DNA from: Bartonella melophagi K-2C
GTDB taxonomy: Bacteria; Pseudomonadota; Alphaproteobacteria; Rhizobiales; Rhizobiaceae
Assembly (NCBI RefSeq): GCF_000278255.1
Contig: NZ_JH725083.1
Location: 186,001-250,000 of the forward strand
DNA length: 64,000 bases
Reading direction: 5' to 3'
The notes beneath the pieces are model-generated. The model saw only the letters and a program-made list of their open reading frames with translations. It searched no databases and had not been told where the DNA came from. A program made the position numbers and the translations under genes. Positions 39,618 to 48,900 of the stretch are shown piece after piece. How positions within the stretch are numbered: position 1 is the first letter of the stretch; each line of letters starts with the position of its first letter.

Positions 39618-40895
39618 TTACCCTGTATATGCCATAATAACAAGACTAGTATTTTGACCACCAAAGCCAAATGAATTAGATAAAACCGCATTAACGCAAG
39701 CTTTACGGCTATAATTAGGAACAACATCCAAAGGGATAGTAGGATCTGGATCATCATAATTGATTGTAGGGGGAAGTATTCCCGATTGGATAGTTAAAAG
39801 TGAAAAGACAGCTTCTATAGTGCCAGCAGCAGTTAAAGTGTGTCCAATCATTGATTTATTGGAAGAAACGGGAATATGTTCTAAAATATCGCCAAATACT
39901 GTTGATAATGCTAGATATTCCATCTTTTCATTTTCAGGTGTGGAAGTTCCATGTGCATTGATATAATCAATTTCATTAATTGTTATTTGTGCATCAGCTA
40001 AGGCTTTACGGACTGCTTCAGTTGCTGGGGATGCATCGGGTTTTGAACGAGTACGGTGAAAATCATCTGCTGTTTCTCCACAACCTGCTAAAATCCCTAG
40101 AACTTTTGCTTTACGATTTAAAGCACTCTCAAGAGATTCAAGAATAAGAGCACCCGATCCTTCTGCCATGACAAAGCCATTTCGGTCACGGCTAAATGGT
40201 TTTGATGCCTTTTCTGCAGGATCATTATGGGTTGAAAGAGCAGATAATAAAGAAAAACGAATAAGGGATTCCGCTGAAACTGAACCGTCTGTAGCGATAA
40301 TAAGTGCGCGATCTGTTTCTTCTCGTCGAATAGATTCCACACCTAATTGAATTGCTGTTGCACCAGATGCACAAGCGGTTGAAAGTGTAACAGGAAGTCC
40401 TTTTGTACCAAATGTTTTTTGAAGTTTTTCTGCAATTGCTCCAAATTGCGTTGTTTCAAAAAGTGCATGCTGAGGTTTACGGCTACACACTTCAAGAAGA
40501 TGCGCATAAGAAGGTTCATCATTAGATGTCTCTTCTTGATCAAGAGCAAAACGAGCTTTCCACTCAAGTTCAACAGGGGGAGCTGCTAAGAATAATGGTC
40601 CATTAAAATTTGTTTTATCAAGATTGGCTTGCTCTAAAGCTTCTTCTGCTGCAAGATGTGCTAGTTTTTCAGAAAGAGCTGAAGCTCCAATTGTACTTTC
40701 TTGAAGAAAATCAACAGTTCCTGCAATAACTGTATTTAACCCTTCAACGGGAAAGCGTGTTATTTTATGAATACCACTAATGCCATTGATTAATTTTTGC
40801 CAGTTTTCTTGTTTGCCTTGCCCCAGTGATGTTACAATTCCTGCTCCAGTTATTGCTATAAGTGGACGTCCGAAATGATCGTTATATTCCGTCAT
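39618..40895 (-). CDS. fabF1XL: Beta-ketoacyl-ACP synthase of the acpXL cluster (FabF1XL-like, active)
   Basis: Condensing enzyme that elongates acyl chains on ACP, here presumably the very-long-chain fatty acid on AcpXL. 425 residues, thiolase fold. The complete catalytic triad is seen: Cys in STACASGATAI, His in INAHGTSTPENE, and His in SMIGHTLTAAGTIEAV. A short insert and the 425-residue length set it apart from housekeeping FabF. AAAGGAATTTCT precedes the ATG. The gene starts 11 bases after the stop of a second, apparently inactive, synthase, so the pair may form a heterodimer. Confidence 0.92.
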   Translation of the reverse strand: MTEYNDHFGRPLIAITGAGIVTSLGQGKQENWQKLINGISGIHKITRFPVEGLNTVIAGTVDFLQESTIGASALSEKLAHLAAEEALEQANLDKTNFNGPLFLAAPPVELEWKARFALDQEETSNDEPSYAHLLEVCSRKPQHALFETTQFGAIAEKLQKTFGTKGLPVTLSTACASGATAIQLGVESIRREETDRALIIATDGSVSAESLIRFSLLSALSTHNDPAEKASKPFSRDRNGFVMAEGSGALILESLESALNRKAKVLGILAGCGETADDFHRTRSKPDASPATEAVRKALADAQITINEIDYINAHGTSTPENEKMEYLALSTVFGDILEHIPVSSNKSMIGHTLTAAGTIEAVFSLLTIQSGILPPTINYDDPDPTIPLDVVPNYSRKACVNAVLSNSFGFGGQNTSLVIMAYTG

Positions 40896-40906
40896 AGAAA
40901 TTCCTT

Positions 40907-42082
40907 TTAAACAGCAGCTAAGTGCACTATACCTTCAGCTCTTTTTATACCAACTGTAGTGGCTAATGCTTCACGTACTTCTCCAGAAAATGGTTTTTCA
41001 TGAGCACTCAGTATTGGAAAGCTAAGCTTTTTCTCAACAGCAACTGCAGCTAATGCGAGCGCTAAAGGAAACTGTGCTTCTCGTAAGTAGCCAAATAATG
41101 TTGTCATACCACGGTAAGGTATATTAGCAGCGTCAAGTACACTTTGTTCCGCTTTTGTTGCTTCATGGGAACCTGAAGCACCTGAAATTGTAAAAGCAGA
41201 TTTAGCCTTTATTGTTTTTAACATTGTAGCAATTGTGTCTTTAAGTGGAATTTTTGTCCTATTTGTTTGATCTGTGATGATTTGGCTGATTTCAGCATAA
41301 ATACGGGCATTTCGTTTTTTTGCTTGTTCGCCGTTTTCAAGCACTAGAAAAATACCTGCAGAACCGGTTATTATTTCACTACCAAGAGAGTTTTTACGCT
41401 CCCAAACTGGTGACCACCCATTGCGTGCTAAGAGGCCTCCAAGCCCGTGAGCTAACAGCATATCATAGCTTTGAGCATTATAGGAGCTACCTACTAAAAC
41501 GTGCGTACTCTGTCCTGCTCGAATTCGGGCAACAGCTACTTGCACAGCAGAAAGCCCACTACCTTCTTCTCCCATAAATGTACGAGAAGAACCCGTTACT
41601 TTATGAACAATTGAAATATTACCAGCTAAAAGATTGGATAGTTGTGCTAAAAATAAAGTTGGGCGAAGTTCAGTTGAAAGGACAGAATTAAGCATAGAAG
41701 CATGATCATCTGTTGTGCGTGCTTTAGCAAGGATTTGTGTATCAACAGCAATATCGCGTTCGCCTCCACTGGCTGCAACAATCATATCCATTGTTGATGT
41801 TAACTGTTCATTGTTTTTTATTCCCGCATCCTCAAGAGCAAGGCCAGCTGCATAGGTACCAAGACGCTGCCATGTTTCCATTTGTCGTTGGTCACTACGT
41901 TTGGGAATTTGTAAATTCCAATCGACTTCAGTTAATTTATGGACAGTGTAGGGTGAAAAACTCGTACAATCCAGATTTGGTGTGACTGTAGGATCGTTCA
42001 ATTTTTTCCAATGGTAATCAACCCCTTCACCTAAGGAGCTTACCAGTCCTATACCAGTAATAAATACAGATTGATTCTGCAT
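40907..42082 (-). CDS. fabF2XL: Beta-ketoacyl synthase-like protein without catalytic triad (FabF2XL-like)
   Basis: 391 residues with the thiolase fold (FITGIGLVSSLGEGVDYHW start, AVQVAVARIRAGQSTHVLVG). The nucleophilic Cys is replaced: the block aligning with TACASG reads GEEGSG, placing Glu173 at the Cys position. The two active-site His are also gone (ISGASGSHEA for NAHGTST; LFGYLREAQ for MIGHTLTAAG). The family logic is that of chain-length-factor subunits, which pair with an active synthase. It is probably the partner of the synthase encoded next. ATG 42082 is my choice; an in-frame TTG at 42097 overlaps the acpXL stop. Neither has a clear ribosome site, so coupling to acpXL is likely. 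Confidence 0.88.
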   Translation of the reverse strand: MQNQSVFITGIGLVSSLGEGVDYHWKKLNDPTVTPNLDCTSFSPYTVHKLTEVDWNLQIPKRSDQRQMETWQRLGTYAAGLALEDAGIKNNEQLTSTMDMIVAASGGERDIAVDTQILAKARTTDDHASMLNSVLSTELRPTLFLAQLSNLLAGNISIVHKVTGSSRTFMGEEGSGLSAVQVAVARIRAGQSTHVLVGSSYNAQSYDMLLAHGLGGLLARNGWSPVWERKNSLGSEIITGSAGIFLVLENGEQAKKRNARIYAEISQIITDQTNRTKIPLKDTIATMLKTIKAKSAFTISGASGSHEATKAEQSVLDAANIPYRGMTTLFGYLREAQFPLALALAAVAVEKKLSFPILSAHEKPFSGEVREALATTVGIKRAEGIVHLAAV

Positions 42083-42093
42083 GATAAAAGAAA

Positions 42094-42378
42094 TCAATTA
42101 GCCTGTTTTAAGGCAGTGAGTTCATCAATTTTTGCACAGAGGTTTTTAAGAACAAAATATTCTTCGGTTGCAACTGCACCTTCATTAATTTCTTGAGTCC
42201 ACTGTTCTAATGGAATTTTAATTCCAAAAGCTTTATCAAGAGCAAAAACGATATCAAGAAAATCCAGACTGTCGATTCCTAAATCATCAATTGTATGGCT
42301 TTCAGGCGTAATCATGCTGCGATCGATTTCACTGATTTCCGCAATAACATCAGCAACTTTATCAAAAGTAGAGGGCAA
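42094..42378 (-). CDS. acpXL: Acyl carrier protein AcpXL
   Basis: Specialised ACP that carries the 27-hydroxyoctacosanoate-type chain destined for rhizobial lipid A. 94 residues. The phosphopantetheine serine lies in [19 protein letters not shown]. The extension [13 protein letters not shown]...[17 protein letters not shown] is the AcpXL signature and separates it from housekeeping AcpP. The start is TTG at 42378, seven bases after AAGGA; no ATG is available before the conserved sequence. First gene of the acpXL-fabF2-fabF1-adh-lpxXL operon. Confidence 0.95.
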   Translation of the reverse strand: MPSTFDKVADVIAEISEIDRSMITPESHTIDDLGIDSLDFLDIVFALDKAFGIKIPLEQWTQEINEGAVATEEYFVLKNLCAKIDELTALKQAN

Positions 42379-42451
42379 TGTATAATTCCTTATTATAGAT
42401 TGATAGCTTCATAAAATATTTAAATATAACTCTATCTAGCTTTTTTTACCT

Positions 42452-42521
42452 AAAAAAAAAAGACTTAATCCAAAATGCAACTGTCTTTTCAATATGAAAA
42501 GTGAATTTGCAATGAATTAAG
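42452..42521 (-). terminator. Large hairpin and T-run after maeB
   Basis: An imperfect long inverted repeat (CTTAATCCAAAATGCAA against TTGCAATGAATTAAG) encloses an inner hairpin CTTTTC/GAAAAG. On the minus strand it is followed by TCTTTTTTTTTT. It lies about 60 bases after the maeB stop codon and before acpXL, and probably ends the maeB transcript. Confidence 0.55.
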
Positions 42522-42578
42522 CCCCTCTTTTTGATTAGTTTATAAGAAGAAACGCTAAATTTTATCGTAAGACGAGGA

Positions 42579-44912
42579 TTACTTATTTTTATTTGCCTTA
42601 CTATGAGATTTTTTTCTATTTGCTGCAAGCACTGCCAGTGCTGTCATATTGACAACTCCTCGTGAAGTTACTGAAGGTGTGAGAATATGTACAGGACGTG
42701 CGGCTCCAATTAAAATAGGGCCCACATGGAGTGAATCTGTTAGATTTTTTACAATATTAAGTGTAATATTGGCCGCATCAAGTGTTGGAAAAACAAGCAA
42801 ATTAGCTTCACCTTTAAGACGTGAATCAGGAAAAACACGGTCACGAAAAATTTGAGAAAGTGCTGAATCACCATGCATTTCTCCATCTGATTCCAAATCT
42901 GGGTATAACTGTGCCAAGATTTCAGCTGCACGACGCATTTTACGCGCACTTTCTGTATTTTTAGATCCAAAATTTGAATGCGATAATAACGCTACTTTTG
43001 GTATTATACCAAAAGCTTCAACTTCTTGTGCTGCTAAAACTGTCATTTCCACTATTTCTTCAGCGGAGGGATTTTCATTAACGTAAGTATCCGTTAGGAA
43101 AAGAGTACTATGTGGAGAGATGAGTAAACTGACAGAAGAAAAACGACTAACATTAGAATCAAGTCCAATAATTTGCTCGATTAATTGAAGATTACGTTCA
43201 AAACGTCCTTCTAAACCGCAAATCATTGCATCAGCTTCTTCACGCATAACTGCAAGGGCAGCAATAGCTGTTGTTGATGTTCTTACAATTGTTTTTGCAA
43301 CTTCAGGTGATACACCACATCTACCTGTATAACGAAGCAATAAATTAACATAATCACGAAAACGTGGATCATCCTCTGGATTTGTGAGTTCAAAATCTAC
43401 GCCGGGACGAATTCTTAAACCAAAGCGTTCTAATCTAGATTCCACTACATGTGGACGGCCAATAAGAAGAGGAATTGCAGTTTGTTCTTCAAGAACAATT
43501 TGTGCTGCACGAAGTACACGTTCATCTTCACCATTGGCATAAATTACACGTTTGCGTTTTGCTGTTTTTACAGTAGCAAAAACAGGTTTCATTGTTAGAC
43601 CAGAGCGGTACACAAAGCGATTAAGGCTATCATAATAAGCAGCAATATCTTCAATTGGTCGAATTGCTACACCGGTTTCCATTGCTGCTTTGGCAACAGC
43701 AGGTGCAATACGCAGTATTAAGCGTGGATCAAAAGGAAAGGGGATAAGATAATCTGGACCAAAGTTAGATGTTTCTTTTGAATAAGCACGTGCTGCAATA
43801 TCTGAAGATTCTTCACGGGCAAGGGCAGCAATAGCATGAACTGCCGCTACTTTCATTTCTTCATTAATTGCAGTGGCACCAACATCTAATGCACCACGGA
43901 AAATATAAGGAAAACAAAGGACATTATTGACTTGATTGGGATAATCAGAACGCCCTGTGCAGATCATGGCGTCTGGTCGCACAGCACACGCTTCTTCTGG
44001 CATGATTTCCGGTGTTGGGTTAGCGAGTGCTAAAATTAAAGGCTTTGGGGCCATTTTTTTGAGATATTCGGGTTTTAAAACACCACCTGCTGAAACACCT
44101 AAAAAAATGTCTGCATTATCAATAATCTCGGATAAAGTTCGTGCATCAGTTTTTTGCGCATAATTTATTTTCCAACGATCCATAAGTGTTTTGCGGCCTT
44201 CATAAACAACACCGTCTAAGTCACTAAGCCAAATATTTTCAACTTTTGCTCCAAGATGAACTAAAAGATTAAGACAAGCTAAAGCGGCAGCACCTGCACC
44301 TGAGGTAACTATTTTTACGTCTTCAATTTTTTTACCAGCAAGATGTAATCCATTTAATACGGCTGCAGAAACAATAATGGCAGTTCCATGTTGGTCATCA
44401 TGGAAGACTGGGATATTCATTTTAGCACGAAGTTGCTCTTCGATTTCAAAGCATTCAGGAGCTTTGATATCTTCAAGATTGATACCACTAAATGTCGGTT
44501 CCAATGCAGATACGATTTCTACCATTTGCGCAATATCAGGTGCATCAAGTTCGATATCAAAAACATCAATATTTGCAAACTTTTTGAATAAAACAGCTTT
44601 TCCTTCCATGACAGGTTTAGAAGCAAGCGGGCCAATGTTTCCTAATCCTAAAACAGCTGTTCCATTTGATATAACAGCCACTAAATTGGAACGAGAAGTA
44701 TATTGAGCTGCTAGGTTTGGATCTTTATGAATTGCAAGACATGGCGCAGCAACACCCGGAGAATAAGCAAGCGCTAAATCACGTTGATTACCAAGCGGTT
44801 TTGTTGCTTGTATTTTTAGTTTTCCAGGCTTTGGATATTGGTGGTAAAAAAGCGCTGCACTATCAAGTTCAGTTTGATGTGAACTGACATTGTTATTTGA
44901 TTTTGTAGACAT
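42579..44912 (-). CDS. maeB: NADP-dependent malic enzyme with phosphotransacetylase-like domain (MaeB)
   Basis: Oxidatively decarboxylates malate to pyruvate with NADP. About 777 residues: malic enzyme domain (about 1-430), then a phosphotransacetylase-like domain (about 440-770) that is non-enzymatic and regulatory in known MaeB. Seen are LALAYSPGVAAPC (catalytic Tyr), INLEDIKAPECFEIE (metal), FHDDQHGTAI, the nucleotide fold TSGAGAAALACLNLLV and a C-terminal lysine-rich tail. ATG 44912 follows TTGGATATCAC; an in-frame TTG at 44927 adds five residues. A T-run terminator candidate follows. Confidence 0.94.
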   Translation of the reverse strand: MSTKSNNNVSSHQTELDSAALFYHQYPKPGKLKIQATKPLGNQRDLALAYSPGVAAPCLAIHKDPNLAAQYTSRSNLVAVISNGTAVLGLGNIGPLASKPVMEGKAVLFKKFANIDVFDIELDAPDIAQMVEIVSALEPTFSGINLEDIKAPECFEIEEQLRAKMNIPVFHDDQHGTAIIVSAAVLNGLHLAGKKIEDVKIVTSGAGAAALACLNLLVHLGAKVENIWLSDLDGVVYEGRKTLMDRWKINYAQKTDARTLSEIIDNADIFLGVSAGGVLKPEYLKKMAPKPLILALANPTPEIMPEEACAVRPDAMICTGRSDYPNQVNNVLCFPYIFRGALDVGATAINEEMKVAAVHAIAALAREESSDIAARAYSKETSNFGPDYLIPFPFDPRLILRIAPAVAKAAMETGVAIRPIEDIAAYYDSLNRFVYRSGLTMKPVFATVKTAKRKRVIYANGEDERVLRAAQIVLEEQTAIPLLIGRPHVVESRLERFGLRIRPGVDFELTNPEDDPRFRDYVNLLLRYTGRCGVSPEVAKTIVRTSTTAIAALAVMREEADAMICGLEGRFERNLQLIEQIIGLDSNVSRFSSVSLLISPHSTLFLTDTYVNENPSAEEIVEMTVLAAQEVEAFGIIPKVALLSHSNFGSKNTESARKMRRAAEILAQLYPDLESDGEMHGDSALSQIFRDRVFPDSRLKGEANLLVFPTLDAANITLNIVKNLTDSLHVGPILIGAARPVHILTPSVTSRGVVNMTALAVLAANRKKSHSKANKNK

Positions 44913-45915
44913 TTTTGTGATATCCAAGTTAATATTAGGGACATTGTCATTTATAATAAGATTAATGCTCGCTAAAAGATTTTGATTTTTCTAAATATAA
45001 AAAAGCATAAATGTGCGCAAATTCTTTTGAATTTTCAAACTAGTACACCAGATTAATTTATTTGCATTAATTAATAATTTCATTGACATTAGCATTATTA
45101 TTTTTGCCTCCTTAACAAATTTTACAGCAATTGATCAGTTTGAAAAGGTCCTGATAAGATAGCGTTAGTGGTTACGTTACAAGTAGTTATATTTTTGTAA
45201 TACTTACAAGAAATGATGCAAGCCTAATGTGCATACTGGAAGAAAGATCTAAATTTATGATTGATGTATAGAGGGATGCGAAGATATAAATACGCTTAAC
45301 TATTTGTAAGATAACATAATTTAGCATTATTTTTATAATCATGAGAACAATTGCATTTTGGATGAGATTTGTCATAAATTTTTCATATTTTAAATTTTCC
45401 AATTCGCAACATGCAGGAGTGTCGTTATTAGCTAACAAAGATTCAAAGTAAATGTGTTGGAGTGGATATGCTTTGTTTGTCTTTTGTCCATATATTTGCA
45501 ATAGTGTGCGTCATTTCTATATTCAATTAGCAATATTTATGTTGTTTATTTTAAGGTATGTTGTGGCGTTCATTTATAACCAATATATCTTCTTATTCCA
45601 GTGCATGTACACATACTTTTTTTGTTTTCTGCTTAAGTATAGTATAAACGGAGGCTCGTGATTTCTTTAATTCTAGTCCCGTGAAGTTGAAGTATATTTC
45701 TTTTATAAGCAAGCAACGATATTTTGAATCAATATTTACACTTTTTACTTACTAAGTATGCTTTAAAAAGAGTATTGGTAAGTTAAATGATAAAAGAACT
45801 GCTAGCGTATAATTGACGCAATGTAAAAGTTAACTATCTTTACGGTTAAAATTTATTAATATTATTCATAATATTGTAATAAATTCGTCATGATGGTGAT
45901 TAATTAATGCAACTG
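44913..45915. other. Gene-free AT-rich spacer of about 1 kb
   Basis: No convincing gene. A 104-codon minus-strand open frame at 45187-45501 has no family resemblance or ribosome site. The maeB promoter lies at the left end. The rest looks like decayed DNA. Confidence 0.45.
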
Positions 45916-45949
45916 AAAAAAGGGAAAAAGTTATTCTTTTTCCCTTTTT
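45916..45949 (-). terminator. Rho-independent terminator of the giant coiled-coil gene
   Basis: Perfect 14-base stem AAAAAGGGAAAAAG/CTTTTTCCCTTTTT with a 5-base loop, T-rich on both sides, seven bases past the stop codon of the minus-strand gene. Confidence 0.85.
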
Positions 45950-45955
45950 ATTATT

Positions 45956-48900
45956 TTATTGAATTCGTCCGCTTGCATGGGCAAGTATAGTATAAACTTT
46001 TCCGGTATCTGAAATTAAATATTGTCGTGCTGCATGGGTATTTCCAGAATTACAGGATACATCACGTAATAGTTTTTCAAAATCTGCAATGTATTGATTG
46101 ACTGAGTCTTTAAAATTAATATCACTTATATATTTTTGCTTAATTATTTCAAATATCATTTTCCCATTCGAAGTGTAAAGCTGCTCGGTTATGATATTTT
46201 TTTGTCCACGCCGATAACGACTCCATAACTCCACAATAGCGTTGTGATTAATAGCTTTTAAAATACTCGTTGCTAATGAATTAAGAGATCCATTCGCAGG
46301 ATGAGATTTTGTTTGTACTGATGAAGAAATTGGACTGTTATTGGTACTTTCAGGCTGTGTTTTTTCACATGAAGCTCCTGCCAACAGATCTGATACCCAT
46401 CTGTTTTGATTTGGTTTGCTTTGTTCTTGCGACCAAATAGGCTTTGGGGGCACTATCTTCTTTGTAGTTTCAGCAGAAGTACTATTGGTCCTATTTGATG
46501 TTAATGGTGTAGGCGCGGCTGACATAAATTGCTTTTTTTTGTTATTTTTGTCATCGTTTTGTACAACATTTGCCAAGTCCTTTAATGCTGTAATTTGTTC
46601 ATTCAGAGTGTAACGGACTGTTTGTATTGTTTCTTTTGTTTGTGCTGGTAGTTTTTGAATATTCTCATTAATATCATTATTAACTTTTAAAAGTTCTAAA
46701 CGAATTTCATCAGCTGATTTGCGTATATCTTCTACAGCTCCTGAAAAACGTACTGAAACTTCGTTAGTAAGTTGATTAAGCGTTTGCTCCAGTAATTGCT
46801 TAGAATTACGTGTATTTTCATCAGTGCGTTTAAGTGCTAAACTGAGAGCATCTTCATAATGTTTGATAAGTTGATTAATCTCATTAGACTTTGAAATAAG
46901 AGTATTGCTCAACGTAGATAGCGCATCTTGCTTTTCTTCGAGTGTCACACTCAGTGTGTTTTCTGATTGTTCAAGCATATGAATGGTGTCAGAAAGTGCT
47001 TGAGCATGTTCACTGAAATTTGTTATTATATGGCTAATTTTATCAAATGTATTTTGCATAAACCCTTGCAAAGCTTCCATATTATTATTGAGTGATTGAC
47101 CTGAAGTTGATAAATGCTCTGCTGCTTGGTTAGTGTTTTGGAAGAAATTATTTGTTGTTTCATTAAACTGAGTATCAATATTTTGAACTGTTGATATCAA
47201 AATATTACTATTTTCGTGAATATTATAAATTGATTGATTTAATTGTTCAAGGATTGCCGAGATATTATTGATAAAGTCTTCCTTCATAGTAGTTATGGTT
47301 TGAATAGTTTCAGAATTTGTCTGTGCAAAAGTATTCATCAATGCTTCATTTTGTGCATAAATTCTTTGTTCGGCATCTTGTGATGAGAGAGCAAGTTGTT
47401 CACTGATGTGCTGCGTTAAATTACCAAATGATTCAGTTGTATTTTGAGCAGTTTGATTTAAATAATCTGTTAATTCTGTTAAGTGTTCAACATATCCTGA
47501 AACTTGAGAAGTTGTTTGATTATTTATTTCTTCTAAACGATTACTTACATCAGACAACCGATATCCTAAATTATTTTTGAGCTCCTGCATGGATTGATAA
47601 AGAACATTGGAGCGTTCATTAAGTAATTGTTCAATGGCTGTTGTTGAAGAATAAATTGCTTCATTAAACAATGTTTGTACATTATTGCCTGCTATTGTAA
47701 AGGATTCTGCAGTATAAGCTGTCTGCTCTTCTAGAACAGAGAGAATTTTTTCGCTGGTATTATGAATTGTTTGTTCAACGTTTGAGGCAATACGATTACC
47801 AGATTCAAAAATAATATTTTCCGCTTTTGTAGTAACATCACTAACAGATGAAACAAACTGGTTACCGGCAGAAAGAATAGAGGTTTCTGATTTTTCTGCT
47901 TGATTAGCCATTATTAACGCCGCTTGCTGAGAAGCGTTGACAAGCTTTTCTTGTGCTTTATTTGTTTCATTATCTAATGATGAAAGCATTTGTTCACTGG
48001 TAGAGGTAAGGATATCAGACGCTTCCATGAGCTTATCGTGTAGACTACCTGTAACCGTATTAACGGAATTCTCTAATGTACCGCATATATTATCTACATT
48101 TGTTTCCAGCGCTTGTTTGACTGCTTGGGCATGTTCATTATTGAGGGCAATAGATGTTTTTAAGGTGTTAGAGCGTTCTTCAAATACAGATGTTTGTTCC
48201 TTAATAGTTTCACATATTTGGCCTACTTTTTCAGATAATGTTTCTTCTAACGTAGTTACACATTCAAAGATTTGACCTGCTCTATTTTCTAGATTTTCGT
48301 CGAACGACTCTATACGATTTTCAAAGGTTTCAAACAATGTCTCATTAGATTGAGAGAGAGTATCCTTTAAAATTTCAGTATGATTTTCGAGGTTTTTGAT
48401 GTGGTTTTGGACAGCTTCGGTGATGGTTTTATTGTTACTGTCAATAACATTTTCAACCAAGTTCATTTGCTGTTTTAAGGCTGTATCAATGTGTATATCA
48501 CTTTTTGTGATGATATGATGGATTGTTTCCATACGTTGCTCGATCGTGCGAGTTTGATCTGCAAGAACTTCGTTAAGAGAAAAACTATTGGTAGCCAAAG
48601 AATCGCGCAAAGCTTCAGCACGTATATCAATATTTTTAGCTTGCATTTCTAAAGCATCTTGAGTTGTTTGGCAGCTTTGCGTAATGGTTTCTTGCAGTTT
48701 TTCTGTGCAGTGTGCTATAGCGGACAAATAATTTTCTGCGTGCTGATCAATAATTTGAATATTATCAGTTAAAGTTCTTTCAATGGATGAAACATTTTGG
48801 GTTAATTCATCAATTTGATTTCTCAATGTATCAGCAATTTTATCCTTTTCGCTGATGAGCATATTTTCCATTATATCTCTTTGATCAGCAATCTGTAATT

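Noticed and set aside
45187-45501. 104-codon minus-strand open frame in the spacer left of the giant coiled-coil gene
   Set aside because: Biased AT-rich composition, no ribosome site, no recognisable motif; likely chance.
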